Assembly (NCBI RefSeq): GCF_047511655.1
Contig: NC_133391.1
Location: 123,574,384 to 123,638,383, forward strand
Direction: 5' to 3'
Origin: Castor canadensis
Taxonomy: Eukaryota > Chordata > Mammalia > Rodentia > Castoridae
DNA length: 64,000 bases
Positions 46,239 to 57,404 of this stretch are shown one piece after another. Below the pieces are notes generated by a model, which made no database searches, was not told the origin of the DNA, and was given only the letters and a program-made list of their open reading frames with translations. The position numbers were made by a program, and so were the translations under genes. Numbering within the stretch: the stretch's first letter is position 1; the number at the start of each line of letters is the position of its first letter.

Positions 46239-46726
46239 AAATATACACATTTGCTTACTAGTCCTATTTGAATTCATGACTTTGAGCCTCTAGCAGACAT
46301 TTAATGCTACTAGGGAATCACACTGTTTGTTCTACATCCATTCATACCTTTATTCTCCTAGGTGATCATTTTTATACTTTCTCATATCTCTCAGACCTCC
46401 ACACTTCCTTCCTGACTTCACTATTAGTTATCTCCTTCTCCACCAAGAGAGTAGAAATAAGAAAGTAACTCCCACCAACCTTCACTGCCCATCTACCACC
46501 CACCCTGCATCAACACCCACATCCTCTGCCTTCCTAATACAGTACATGAACGATCTATGTTCCCTTCTCAATGGAACCCCTCTACTGTTACATGAGATCC
46601 CATCCCATCTCTCCTACTCCAAGTCATCACTCTAGTTATTCTACCTTAACCTCCTTTTGTCTATATCATCAGAGTTTCATTCTCTGCCAGATCATTTCCA
46701 GATCAGTTTCAGCAGAACATAAATTT

Positions 46727-46815
46727 TCAACAAGTCTTGCTATGTAGATTAGGCACCCATCCTCCTGCCTCAGCCTTCAAGTGCTGAGATTATAGGTGTG
46801 TTCTACCACACTTGG
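46727..46815 (-). mobile_element. B1-like SINE
   Basis: CTTGCTATGTAGATTAGGC, TCCTGCCTCAGCCTTCAAGT and CTACCACACTTGG mark an antisense B1 unit inside the L2 relic. Confidence 0.75.
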
Positions 46816-46836
46816 ATTTATTTTTCCCTTCTTTTT

Positions 46837-47510
46837 AAAAATTTTTTTAATTTTAATTTTTTTTATTCATATATGCATACAGTGTTTGAGTCATTTCTCC
46901 CCCTTTCCCCCACCCCCACCCTTACCCCCACCACCCCCGCCGTTCCCCTCCCTCTCCTCCCTCTACCCCCTTGCTACCCAGCAGAAACTATTTTGCCCTT
47001 ATCTCTAATTTTGTTGAAGAGAGAGAGAGTATCAGCAATAATAGGAAGGACCAAGGGTTTTTGCTAGTTGAGATAAGGAGAGCTATACAGGGAGTTGACT
47101 CGCATTGATTTCCTGTGCATGTGTGTTACCTTCTAAGTTAATTCTTCTCGAACTAACCTTTTCTCTAGTTCCTGGTCCCCTTCTCCTATTGGCCTCAGTC
47201 GCTTTAAAGTATCTGCATTAGTTTCTCTGCATTGAGGGCAACAAATGCTATCTAGTTTTTTGGGTGTCTTACCTATCCTCATACCTCCCTTGTGTGCTCT
47301 TGCTTTATCATGTGATCAAAGTCCAATCCCCTTGTTGTGTTTGCCCTTGATCTAATGTCCACGTATGAGGGAGAACATACAATTTTTGGTCTTTTGGGCC
47401 AGGCTAATCTCACTCAGAATGATGTTTTCCAGTTCCATCCATTTACTTGTGAATGATAACATTTCATTCTTCTTCATGACTGCATAAAATTCCATTGTGT
47501 ATAAATACCA
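46837..47510 (-). mobile_element. LINE-1 3' end, 5'-truncated
   Basis: Same organisation as the copy at 7667: T-rich left end, C-rich tract at 46898-46978, then the conserved 3' UTR and ORF2 C-terminal coding (antisense), ending in ATAAATACCACATTT. It splits the L2 relic of SGTB intron 2. Confidence 0.85.
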
Positions 47511-48883
47511 CATTTATAAAAAAGCAAAACCAACAAATAATCTTGCCAAACTATGCCACCCCAAACTGCTGCCTAATTTTTTGGCTTCCTCGGCAGCAAA
47601 ACTATTTGAAAGAGTTGTGTATACCTGCATTCTCAAATTTTCTTTTCTTCTTAAAACCATTCCTATTAGGCCTCTGCCTCTGTCTGTCCTCCATCCACAC
47701 TGCTCTCATCAAAGTCATTAATGATTTCTGTGTTGTTTAGTTCAATGGTCAATTTTCAGTCTTTATCTGACTTACTGGTTGTCGTTAATAAGGCTGATGG
47801 TCATTCCTTCTTCTTCTACCCCCTATCCTTTTCCCAGCCCCCAGGGTACCTCCTAGTCTCTTGGTTGCCTTCTTATCTCATTGTTTGTTCTTTCTCTCCT
47901 TTGCTGATTGATGCCTCTTCTTTTCCCTGACCTGCTCTGCCATGGTCCACCGCTTCATTCCTTTCTCTGCATAATCTATAGTCATTATTATGCAGCTTGT
48001 TGGTCTTAAATAACCTGAGTTTGTGTGCTGACATTTCACAGATTTGTGTCCCTAGCCAAGACTGTTCTTCTGAACTCCAGATTTGTATATCCAACTGCCT
48101 GCAAGAAATCTCCACATGCATGTCTAATTGGCATCTCAAAGTCAGCATTGCCAAAACCAAATTCCTGGTCCTCTTACCTAAATTCTCCCACAACTTTCCT
48201 GTCTCAGCTATGGCAACTCCAGTTCTTCCTTTGCTTGGCCTAAAAACTTGCATTTCATTCTAGACATACTCTGCAACTAATTATTCAATAAATCCTGTTG
48301 TTTTACCTTCAAAATATATCTGGAGTCTAACCACCTCTTACCAACTCTACCGATAACACCCCTGGTTAGAACTAAGTATCTCCTGCCTGATTTTCTGTGA
48401 AAGCCCCTAACCTATCTGTTAGCTTCTATTCTTGCTCCTCTGACTATCCAAACACAGTCACTAGTGATCTTTTAAGAATATGTTACCAGATTTTATTTTT
48501 TCTCCACTCAGAGTCTGGCCATGACTCCTCATGTTACTCACTGTTTAAAGCATCTATATATTTTGGACTTCTGTGACATGTTGTTTACCTACTGTTCCTC
48601 ATTTGATTTCAGCCAAGTTAGCTTCCTCACTATGAGTGCACTAAATCCTTTTGCCTAAGGGCTTTTGCTCCAGCTGTTTCCTTGACCTGGAATGGTTCTC
48701 CCCCATCCGCCACCACAATGATAACACATCCTACAAGTGTTAGTTAAGTTTCTTTTCTCAAGGATCCCTACCCTGAACACTGTTAAATCTGCAGCTGCTT
48801 CCTTGCTGAGCTTCCACACTCCCCATCCTACTTACCTGTACCACTTGTTTATTGTTGCTGGCTTTTGTTTGTTTGTTCATTTG

Positions 48884-48960
48884 TTTTTAGTACTGGAGTT
48901 TGAACTCAGGGCTTCTTGCTTGCTAAGCAGTTGTTCTATCACTTGAGCCACACTTCCAAA
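48884..48960 (-). mobile_element. ID-like SINE inside the L2 relic
   Basis: TTTTTAGTACTGGAGTTTGA to ATCACTTGAGCCACACTTCC is an antisense ID unit. Confidence 0.85.
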
Positions 48961-49904
48961 CCTTTGTTTATTATTTATAGTCCACCTCTCCATCCTCTGC
49001 TAGGATATAAACCCTAAGAGGTTGGGAATCTTTTCTGTCTTATTCACTGGTATGTCAAAAGAGTCTGACCCATGATAGGTGCTATTTGTTGAATTGAATT
49101 GAGAAATTGAACCCAGTAATCTATCACTTAGCTGGTCTGTGTCTTGGTTTCTGAATCTATTAGGTGGATATATCTGTCCCCCTTCCCATCTAATGCATTT
49201 GTCAAGAGAAATACAATCAGCAAATAGCAGGTACCGAGGGTGTGGCAGCTTCTGAATGCAGTGCCATACAGATGGGGGGTGGTATTACTGAGCTTTCCCT
49301 TGTCTTTCTCTCCGCCCATATCCTATATATCACATTTCTTCAAATTTTTATGACATTTCTGAGTGTGGCCTCCGAAAAGGAGGATCTAATATCATAATAC
49401 CTGTTTTTATAAATGTGAATATTGAGGTAAAAGTAAGTTGAATTATTGTACCCATGTCATTTAATTGGGGGGGGAGTAATAATAATGAGAAGGCCTGACT
49501 TGCAAGGCTAGATTCCTGTTCTTCTCAACTCAAAATTGTGTTTTAGTTAGTGATATTGAATTGTGCTTAGTGTGTGTCAGATTTGTGTATGAGGGTTAGT
49601 GGCAGCAGAGATAAGAAGCTGGACTGACTACCTCAACAAGACAGCATAAAAAAATCCCTTAGTCACCGTGCCTGGACTTTTCATTGCTGTCAGTGTTCAG
49701 CTCTGAAGTTCCATACTCTGGTTTTTGGTTATTTGCTTGCTTGGTTTGGTTATCTTGATCATTTATATGTCTGTTAATTAATGTTGGTCTTTCTTTTTTT
49801 TTTTTTTTAGTGTGGGGAAGGGAAGTACTCTCTTCCACAGATTTGTTTGTTTTTACTTCCTTGGAAATTGAAGTCATATACAACTTCAGTTGCAGACAAA
49901 GAAG

Positions 49905-50110
49905 CCAGTAGATTCAATTTATTGAGTATCTACTATTTTTTTCAGACTCTGTGAAAAGTGAAAGATGACGTAGGCCCTGTCCTCAAGGAGATGGCCTAAC
50001 ATGAGAGACATACATTTAAGCGTACATCACAGTGTGATATGTACAATAATAGAAACAGACATGCTGCATGGCACAGTAAAGGAAACAATCTGATTCAAGA
50101 GGGAGGATGG
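49905..50110 (-). mobile_element. L2 3' end fragment, antisense
   Basis: TTTATTGAGTATCTACTATT, then CTGTCCTCAAGGAGATGGCC, is the reverse complement of the L2 tail. Confidence 0.6.
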
Positions 50111-50249
50111 TCGTCAAGAATAAATAGATACATGTGCATACATGTATTATTATTTTAAATAACTGTCTTCATGGCAATGAGAACAAATTTACTTGTAGCT
50201 CAAATGTGCTAAGTGAAAATTCATCTGCTTGACAGAAATGAAAAGGAGA

Positions 50250-50343
50250 AAGCTGTGTATCTAGCCCCAGTTGCTCAGGAGGCTGGAGGGTCCCTTGGGA
50301 CCAGAAATTGAAGACCAGTCTGGGCAAGAAAAGAAAAGAAACA
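50250..50343 (+). mobile_element. B1-like SINE fragment
   Basis: GTTGCTCAGGAGGCTGGAGG and GAAGACCAGTCTGGGCAAG are the middle of a sense B1 unit. Confidence 0.65.
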
Positions 50344-50559
50344 GAAAGGGAGGATAGGGATGGGTAAATAGACTATTTTCTACCTAAAAGATACTCTGGC
50401 TTCTTGTCACCAGTAACTTAATTGCTTATTCAGCCACCTTTCTAAGAATTACTCTGTAGCTAATGAAAGTAATTTTAGTAGTATTCCTTTTCTGACAGTG
50501 TTAATTTTTTTCAGGACCCAAGTGTTACATAATATATCTTTTAAAGTCACATAGGTACA

Positions 50560-50640
50560 GGGCTGGGGGCACAGCCCAAGTAGTTGAGGACCTGGCTAGC
50601 AAGCATGAGGCCCCAATTTCAAACCCTTCCCCCCCACCCC
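50560..50640 (+). mobile_element. ID-like SINE
   Basis: GGGCTGGGGGCACAGCCCAA, CTGGCTAGCAAGCATGAGGC, then a C-rich tail. Confidence 0.85.
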
Positions 50641-50736
50641 AAGGTTACACAAAATGCAGGGGAATCTGTTTTGTATTGTCTGGAAGCACACTGGATATTT
50701 TTTAGTGCCTTTTAAAACTAGAGCACTGTGCGATTG

Positions 50737-50873
50737 AAGCCCCCAGTCCTTTTGCTTTTAGTTTGTTTTTCAGATAGGGTCTTGTGCTAACTTTGCCAGG
50801 GCTCAAATTTTGACCCTTTTATCTCTGCCTCCTGAGTGCCTTGGATTATAGATGTGCTACCACCACATCTGGT
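50737..50873 (-). mobile_element. Partial ID/B1 SINE
   Basis: The remnant of an ID unit, then a B1-like unit TTTCAGATAGGGTCTTGTGC to CTACCACCACATCTGG. Confidence 0.7.
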
Positions 50874-50924
50874 CCTCAAGTCCAAATCTTTTTTAAATGC
50901 CATTTAAACTGCCTTGTCTTCTAA

Positions 50925-51225
50925 TGACAGACATCCTTTCTAACATCTTCCACTATGTAGTTGAATGCAGTCTGTACCCTTGTGCCCTTGCCATCCCAAC
51001 CAGTTATCTTGTCCTACACCAAAAATAGACAAGGCATCTTTCACTATTTAGCCTGCTACATGTTTTACTTACTGTGTTTGTCTTCCTTCTTCTATTAAGT
51101 ATAAAATTTATCAAGTAGACAGTGATTTTTTTCGGTTATGTTTACTTCTGCTTCTCTAACTTCTTAGAGCAGCATCTTACATATCGTAGGCACTTGGTAA
51201 ATTTGCATGCATGAATGAATTTTTA
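50925..51225 (+). mobile_element. L2 3' end fragment
   Basis: AGAGCAGCATCTTACATATC, CGTAGGCACTTGGTAAAT and CATGAATGAAT are the terminal L2 motifs (the usual last part is CACATAGTAGGCGCTCAATA). Confidence 0.6.
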
Positions 51226-51621
51226 AAACTGACCTACCTTTCTGTAAGTATACCAGGATTAATATTCAATGCTTCCTTCATGCCAGGCACTATGTTTCTC
51301 TTGCTGTTTTTTTTTTAAATCTCTATTTCTGACATTTAGAAAATATAGAGTATTTAAGTTTGTTCAAGGCATGAAGACATGGTGGTTAATTAGATAGGTA
51401 TCTGGGAGTAAGTTGTTTATGACTTGCTTTTCTTTCTGATAGCCTTCAACAAGGATATGATGTAATCTATATACTTAGAAATTATATTCTGGATAATATT
51501 TATCTTTTGGTGAAGAATAAGAAGCCATTGTCTTTCCTCAATAGCTGCTCTCTAAACACAGATCTCTATGCAGCTAAACCCATTAGTTTTCCTTATGTCC
51601 TGTGTTCATAAATACTGATTT

Positions 51622-51750
51622 ACCAAGTCTTATCAGGAAAAAAAGAAAAACATTTTTTCTTTTTTTTAAGTTGTTAATTTTTTTCACCAAGTCTTATCAG
51701 GAAAAAAGAAAAACGTTTTTTTTCTTTTTTTAAGTTGTTAATTTTTTTCA
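51622..51750. repeat. 64-bp tandem duplication beside the exon 3 acceptor
   Basis: Two near-identical copies follow each other directly: unit one starts at 51622 and unit two at 51686, both beginning CACCAAGTCTTATCAGG (offset by two) and ending GTTAATTTTTTTCAC. They differ mainly in the lengths of A and T runs. The second copy ends about 20 bases before exon 3, so the duplicated T-rich sequence doubles the pyrimidine-rich region ahead of the acceptor. Confidence 0.9.
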
Positions 51751-51770
51751 CTATGGAAATTTATTTCAAG

Positions 51771-51874
51771 TTGCAATTCAGTGCTTGGAGACAGTTTTTA
51801 AGATCACCCCAGAAGATACACACCTAGCAGTTTCTCAGCCTTTGACGGAAATGTTCACCAACTCCCTCTGTAAG
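51771..51874 (+). CDS. SGTB: SGTB coding exon 3 (residues 34-68)
   Basis: After acceptor TTATTTCAAG the frame continues from the previous exon (split codon GTT), reading VAIQCLETVFKITPEDTHLA to the end TNSLCK, then donor GTACGT. It completes the N-terminal dimerisation helices and enters the linker towards the TPR domain. The match to mammalian SGTB is nearly exact; the SLCK end differs slightly from human as remembered. The exon length (104 bases) keeps the frame. Confidence 0.95.
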
Positions 51875-52354
51875 GTACGTTGTCATTTTTTCATTAGTGT
51901 CTGATGTAAGTATAATGACAATTTTATGTTGGATTCTTAATAGTTGAGGGTCCAAGTCTACAAGTAATTAATTTCTTCCTGGGTGTATGAGAAATGGTTT
52001 ATGGATCTGTAACTTAGAATCTGAAATAGAACTCATTTATGTGCTTTATGTTTTCATATTAGTAGCCATTCTCACCTTCCCACCTTCTTTTGTATTTAAT
52101 GATCTATCTGTATTGACTTTTAAGTCCTTTACACTATGAGCATTTTTAGATTTCTAAACCATGGACACAAGTTAACAACAAAAGCTTAATGTCTAGAAAG
52201 TAATCATGCAGAAATAGATTCATCTGGAATTGAATCATCATTTCTGAAGCAGATTTCATCAAATTTGGTCATTAGTGGGGCTTAGTAAAACAGAAGGGTT
52301 CAGAGTCAGTGTGAAAAACTAAAACTGAAACCCAATTTTTCTGATCCCAGCTTC

Positions 52355-52420
52355 CAAGTGCCTAGCATGTGCTGGGCCCTGAGCTAGATCCCCAGCACTG
52401 CCCAAAACAACAAAAAAAAC
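52355..52420 (+). mobile_element. ID-like SINE, partial
   Basis: TGCCTAGCATGTGCTGGGCC to GATCCCCAGCACTGCC with an A tail; canonical rodent ID style. Confidence 0.65.
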
Positions 52421-54199
52421 CAGGTCTGAAAAAATTTAAGGTTAGTGGCTGTAAGACCCCGGGATGGCCTCCAACATGTTTTTTCATTACATTTTGGTGC
52501 TTCGTGAAATCTTATAGTTATTCTAGGTCCATATTTGAGCTTTAGAACATAATGAAAAATTCAAAAGTGATATTGACACGTGAAATATAAACTTCAGCTT
52601 AGAAGGGACATTGTTGATAGTACTATATTTATATATTTACCTAGATTCTTCAGGCTCTGTTTCTAAGACGTTTTGGGAAGAGGTTTGTAGAGTAGTTGCA
52701 GTGAACATGGTAATTTGGCAATAAACTACTCCTTCCTTTAATACTTGGGAAAAGAATAATGCAGTTATGCATTAGGTCAGCAAATGGATGAATTCTAATT
52801 CTGTGATGAGATATCAGGAGATATTGGCATGTCTTTCTGTTTCACATTAGAGACCTCTCCTTTTTCTTCCCTTTGGTTAAGGTGGACTGTGATCTTTTCA
52901 TTGTCTGGGCTGTGATCTTCTTAGAAAACTCTACTCCAGTGACTGAATATGTCTAAGACTGAAACAGACTTTCTTTATTCTCAGGTTCTTGAGACCTGGA
53001 GTTGAGACAGCACTTGGATTTGCTTAGTCTTTAGCTACTATCACCATTGACTTAGTTCTAAAGAGATAAGAATTTTTTCTTAAACTTTCACGAGTATCAA
53101 TTGACTTTTACACTCTTGTTTGACTAAATCTCTTTTTTCCCTTTGTGCTGTATCTCTCTGATTACATTTAATTGTAAGAAACTGATTGTGTACTATTTTT
53201 AAAATATAGTTGATTGAAACTGACTCCCTAGTACATCTGCAATAGTGTTATTTACAGTGTCATCATCCTTCACTAGTCCTATCAGACAGCTGTGACTTTA
53301 TTCCATATGTGTTTGTTAACAGAGGATGGCAGAATAAGTCTAGAAGTTGTCTCACCTAGTGTCCTTAAATGCTGTTTTGGTCATTTTAGTTTTAGTTTAT
53401 TGCTTTTCTGTCCTCTGTCCCCTAAATAAATTTATGCATATGCTAAATGGACTCATTCCCTTTATTCAAAGTATGTAACAGTTGCCTCCACATTGTGAAT
53501 GGCTCAAATTTATTCAGTGAATGTGAGAAATGTTTTTCAAAATATAAAACTGTGGCAATTTCATTAAAATAGTTAAGAATTTAGAAGAATAATTTATCTT
53601 CCATTTTTCAATATGACTTCCTTTATTCTCAGGAAAAATGGTCATTATTTAATGACCCAAAATACTTACATTTTTAAAATTTATAAACTGTTGGCTTGTT
53701 GGGAGATTTACAAGGAAACCCTAAAAGCAAGTACTGTAGGTCAGTAATTTGTCTTTGAACCTGAGTATTAAGGAAGGACTTCTACTTATGAAAGTTCCAT
53801 TTGTGTCTGTACTTTTTTTATTCCAGTATTTAGTGCTTAGGAAAACTGATAGGTAGAGAACAGCTTAAAAAAATAAGGCAAGATCTATATTCTTTGTCAG
53901 TGATTCTGCTCTTGTGAATATTTGTACCTAATTTGTAAAGTGTATTTCCAATTTAGATCTATCAATTTTATTGAAATTTTAGTGGAGACAAAGGTAATGG
54001 TAGATATATTTTAAATCTAATACATGGGGATAATAGCTACAAATTATGCTTTTTTTTCTAAATCATAGACTTATTTTGGCCTTTTGAGCCAAGTTAAAAA
54101 GCAATGCAAATTTTTAAATGTCTTCTAAAAATGGAAAAATACATTGTGTTCCCAGTGCTGTAGGCACCTTTGGTTTAAACCTTATTAATGCAAAAGTGG

Positions 54200-54600
54200 T
54201 TTCAGGATGATAGCAGGTGCCAAAACAAAAGTTTTATCCTGTTTTTCATCTTATAATGAAATTAATATGTACTCATTATTTTCAAAAATTGTACAATATA
54301 AAGAAGAGACTGAAAGTTTTACTCTCAAATACTACTGTTGTTAACCTTTTGGTTTATACCTTTCTAATTTTTGTTTTAAATCGCTGTGCATGTGCATTTG
54401 TGTGTACATATTTAAATAATAACCATATTATGTTTTCTTTATTGATAAACTGTGCTTTTGACTTCATAAATATTTTGCTTCAAAAGTTTCACTAATAGAA
54501 ATAATACAGTGATTGTGTTTCTATTCCTATTCATTATGTACAAAGTCCATATTTTGTTCATGAAATGGAATTGCTGGGTATAGAGAAATCAAATAAAAAA
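54200..54600 (-). mobile_element. Possible ancient LINE-1 fragment
   Basis: AT-rich sequence ending in TTCATGAAATGGAATTGCTGGGTA, which resembles the antisense of mammalian LINE-1 ORF2/3' sequence. The 92-codon frame at 54217-54495 shows no known domain and is not accepted as a gene. Confidence 0.35.
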
Positions 54601-54842
54601 TTTCATTCACACTTAGTGATTCTCACCTAGAAAGACTTACAGACCAGACCCTAATAAAAGTATATGAGAGAACTTTTCCTTCATTTCTTGTTATCACTAT
54701 TATGTAGGTGTTCGATTACATGAAATGGAATTACAGATCAGTTTCTAAAATGTGGGTAATTTATTGTTACTTCATTTATAGTGTTCTGGGATGACTTTTT
54801 AGGTAGCTAAACAGAAGTACATTGATTTTTATTTAATTTCAG

Positions 54843-54912
54843 AATGACATTCTTCCTCTTTCAAACTCAGTGCCTGAAGATGTGGGAAAAGCTGATCAAT
54901 TAAAAGATGAAG
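54843..54912 (+). CDS. SGTB: SGTB coding exon 4 (residues 69-91)
   Basis: A 70-base exon read in frame as NDILPLSNSVPEDVGKADQL then KDE plus one base, between acceptor TTTAATTTCAG and donor GTAAAT. This is the linker before the first tetratricopeptide repeat; the final KADQLKDEG begins helix A of TPR1. It agrees with the known SGTB protein without visible substitutions. Confidence 0.95.
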
Positions 54913-55605
54913 GTAAATATTTCATACAGAAATCACTTATTTAGTAAGGCTTTTTGAGATAGTGATGAATTGACATGATTCTTGTTTGCACTTCTAAGAC
55001 TGGATTATTAGAAGTCAACATGGCTTTTTGTGAAGGTGAAATGAGTATGATGGGTAAGAAGCCTGGAAATACAGAATGGCTTGTGGGCAGAGGAGATACG
55101 GCCTGCATCAAAGGAAGCCAATTTTTTATAAAACTTGCAGAACAGATCATTTCAGGCTGTTTATTTGTCACTGCATCTGCTACTTGTATTCTAGGATTCC
55201 ACATTCTTCTTTGTGCTTAGAGAGAGGAAATTTTCAGTATTATTTCAATTTCCATATTATTATCCTTGGTAGTGATTGAAAACCAGTGAATTCCTGGTCC
55301 TATTTATAGGTAGAGAATTATTGGAGAATATACTATGTTCAGAAGCAATACATAGAACTATTTTTTGATGTAAATCATTTGATGTTTTAAAAGGTAGATA
55401 TGGAAAAGAGTATGCTTTTCTTGTTGCTGGGGCCTGGTCATGTTCTCAAATATACACCTATATCAGTGTTTTTAGTGGCTGTGTAGTGTTACGTGGTACT
55501 GTTACTTGCTACCATGAGTTTCCTAAAACAGATAAGTTTATAATCCTAAGCAACACTGTCTTTGTTTTGTTTGTTCTGTTTTTGAGAGAGAACCATAATT
55601 CCATC

Positions 55606-55741
55606 AAAAAAAAAAAAAAAAAAAAAAAAGGTGTTTTTGAGACAAAGTTTCACTATGTAACCCAGGCTGGCCTAGAATTCACCATGGTCCTGCTTTAGCC
55701 TCCTGAGTACCAGGATTACAGACATACATCACCATTCCTAG
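55606..55741 (-). mobile_element. B1-like SINE next to a 24-base A run
   Basis: TTTTTGAGACAAAGTTTCAC, CTATGTAACCCAGGCTGGCC and CATCACCATTCCTAG are an antisense B1 unit. An A run of about 24 precedes it, the opposite base from that expected for its own tail. Confidence 0.75.
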
Positions 55742-56167
55742 TCTTTGTTTCCTTGCACAACTTGGTGACTGTCTTTTAAGGTGATGTGTTTCCAACAAAA
55801 AGATTTGTCTTAGTTTTCAATTTATTATTTCTTCTAAAAAGCAATCGCCATAGTTCCTTAAGTCTGAGAATAATATGGCTTCCTAAATTATATGCAAAAT
55901 AAAGCAACAACATGATCCTCATTATCAGTTGAGTTGGAATATTCCCTAAAGAGTTTGGATTTAAACTATGAGATACAAGTGCTTTTTTCATGAATTAATT
56001 TCCTGTTGGAGCAGTTTAATATGATGAGTTTCCTTTTTCCATTCAGGTTTTTGTAGTGTGTGAAATCTTTAGTGATGCAGTATATTTTTTACTATTATAT
56101 GTATTTTGCTTTTGCCATTAAACTTCTAATAATATTGTGGAATTAGCGGAAAATTAAATTTTTATTT

Positions 56168-56359
56168 ATTTTTCTTATGGTACTGGGGTTTGAACTCAGG
56201 GCCTACACCTTGAACCACTCCACCAGCCCTTTTTTCTGGTAGGTTTTTTTGAGATCGTGTCCTCTGAACTATTTGCCCAGGCTGGCTTTGAATCGCGATC
56301 CTCCTGATCTCTGCCTCCTGAGTAGCTAGGATTACAGGCATGAGCCACTGGTGCCTGGC
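56168..56359 (-). mobile_element. Composite ID/B1 SINE (dimer) with TSD
   Basis: ID unit (TACTGGGGTTTGAACTCAGG, lacking part of its middle) and one B1 unit ending ATGAGCCACTGGTGCCTGG. Direct repeats TAAATTTTTATTT at 56155-56167 and 56360-56372. Confidence 0.85.
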
Positions 56360-56633
56360 TAAATTTTTATTTTTATCTCTCATGCTACTCCTTGCATGGA
56401 AGAATGTTGGGAGATTGCATTTCCCATGGAGTATTTTTTTTTTCCATTATGAATGTCAGTAAGGTGAGGGTTAGGGGAAAGTGTACGGGTGTAGGGTGAA
56501 ACCTTAGCAAGGATGGATTTAACGTATGTACTTACTTTTCCTCTATCTAACCAAAAGTAAATAAAAGTTTTCCTTTTTGACTTCACTAAGACATGTTATG
56601 TCTCAGGGATTGTCATTTTATCTAGATTTTGCT

Positions 56634-56717
56634 TTTTTTTGGTCCATGCTGAGGTTTGAACCCAGAGTCTTGTGCCTCCTATGAAGGCACTCTTATCACT
56701 TGAGCCATGCCCCAGCC
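56634..56717 (-). mobile_element. ID-like SINE with TSD
   Basis: T run, GAGGTTTGAACCCAGAGTCT and ATCACTTGAGCCATGCCC. Flanks CTAGATTTTGCT and CTAGGTTTTGCT differ by one base. Confidence 0.85.
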
Positions 56718-57107
56718 CTAGGTTTTGCTGTTAGTGTGAAGACAAATGACAAGCATAGGGTATTCCAGCCTGTGAGTGGTGTTAACCTGACTGTGTTACT
56801 CAAGGCTTCTAGCCAGTTAGTACCTTCCTAGAACATTGCTTTCCAACACTTTATGTTCTTTGCTTCTGAAGAGCTGCATAAGACTGGAAGAAATCAGGAA
56901 GGCTTCCTTGCTGTTATCCCCTTATCTCCTGTGGCTATGAGAATTAAAGGAGACAACTTTCATGGGAGACTAACTGTAACTGTAAAGTACTATACAAATG
57001 CTTTGTGGCTGTACTTATGTTCTTCACAGATTTTATTTATTTCTTGACTTTTTATATATTGACTATTATTTTGGGACTTGAAGCTTTGTAATCATTAACT
57101 TACATTA

Positions 57108-57142
57108 AGAATAAATAAATAAATAAATATATATATATATAG
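57108..57142 (+). repeat. AAAT then AT microsatellite
   Basis: AATAAATAAATAAATAAATA followed by TATATATATATA. Confidence 0.85.
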
Positions 57143-57213
57143 TATGTCTATATGCCTTATTGTATGTACACATTTTAAGGTAGTTTCCAGGAAAAGACAA
57201 TAAAATTTTAATA

Positions 57214-57245
57214 GTTATAATAATAATAATAATAATAATAATAAT
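57214..57245 (+). repeat. (AAT)n microsatellite
   Basis: About ten ATA/AAT units; length polymorphism is likely. Confidence 0.9.
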
Positions 57246-57404
57246 TAAGTGTTATCACCAGACAAAAAGGCCTAACAGCAACAACAAATAGCCAGGATAA
57301 TATAGTTAACTTTTTGCCTAAGTATAAAATATTATGTTATCCTCTCAGCTTCTTTAGAAGACCTTATATTCATGTCTCTCTTTGGGAAGAAGATTCAAAT
57401 TATT

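Larger units (their letters stand above)
46260..49110 (+). mobile_element. L2 LINE relic, ORF2 end and 3' UTR (interrupted)
   Basis: Three blocks lie in consensus order. 46260-46700 has GAGATCCCATCCCATCTCTC. 47516-48880 has GAAAGAGTTGTGTATACCTG, CATCAAAGTCATTAATGATT, TCTAATTGGCATCTCAAAGT and CCTTCAAAATATATCTGGAG. 48962-49110 is the L2 tail, ending near CCATGATAGGTGCTATTTGT. It is interrupted by a B1 unit and a LINE-1 at 46727-47510 and by an ID unit at 48884-48960. L2 stopped moving before the placental radiation. The plus-strand frames of 60-90 codons here are L2 leftovers. Confidence 0.8.
43364..51770 (+). other. SGTB: SGTB intron 2
   Basis: An 8.4 kb intron bounded by GTAGGC and TTATTTCAAG. 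It contains a MIR, several SINEs, an L2 relic of about 2 kb split by a LINE-1 3' end, further L2 fragments, and a 64-bp tandem duplication just before exon 3. The stretch 43740-44840 shows nothing recognisable; its 60-codon open frame at 44276-44458 is not supported as a gene. Sequence 51230-51620 is AT-rich and unassigned. Confidence 0.85.
51875..54842 (+). other. SGTB: SGTB intron 3
   Basis: Bounded by GTACGT and TTTAATTTCAG. Mostly AT-rich sequence with few recognisable repeats: one small ID-like piece near 52360 and an old LINE-1-like segment near 54200-54600. No exon or gene is seen in 52430-54190. Confidence 0.85.

Noticed and set aside
47495-48263. Open frames of 69-126 codons in SGTB intron 2
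   Set aside because: They fall within a recognisable L2 relic and are remnants or antisense of its ORF2.
54217-54495. 92-codon plus-strand frame in SGTB intron 3
   Set aside because: AT-rich sequence resembling an old LINE-1, without domain or splice context.
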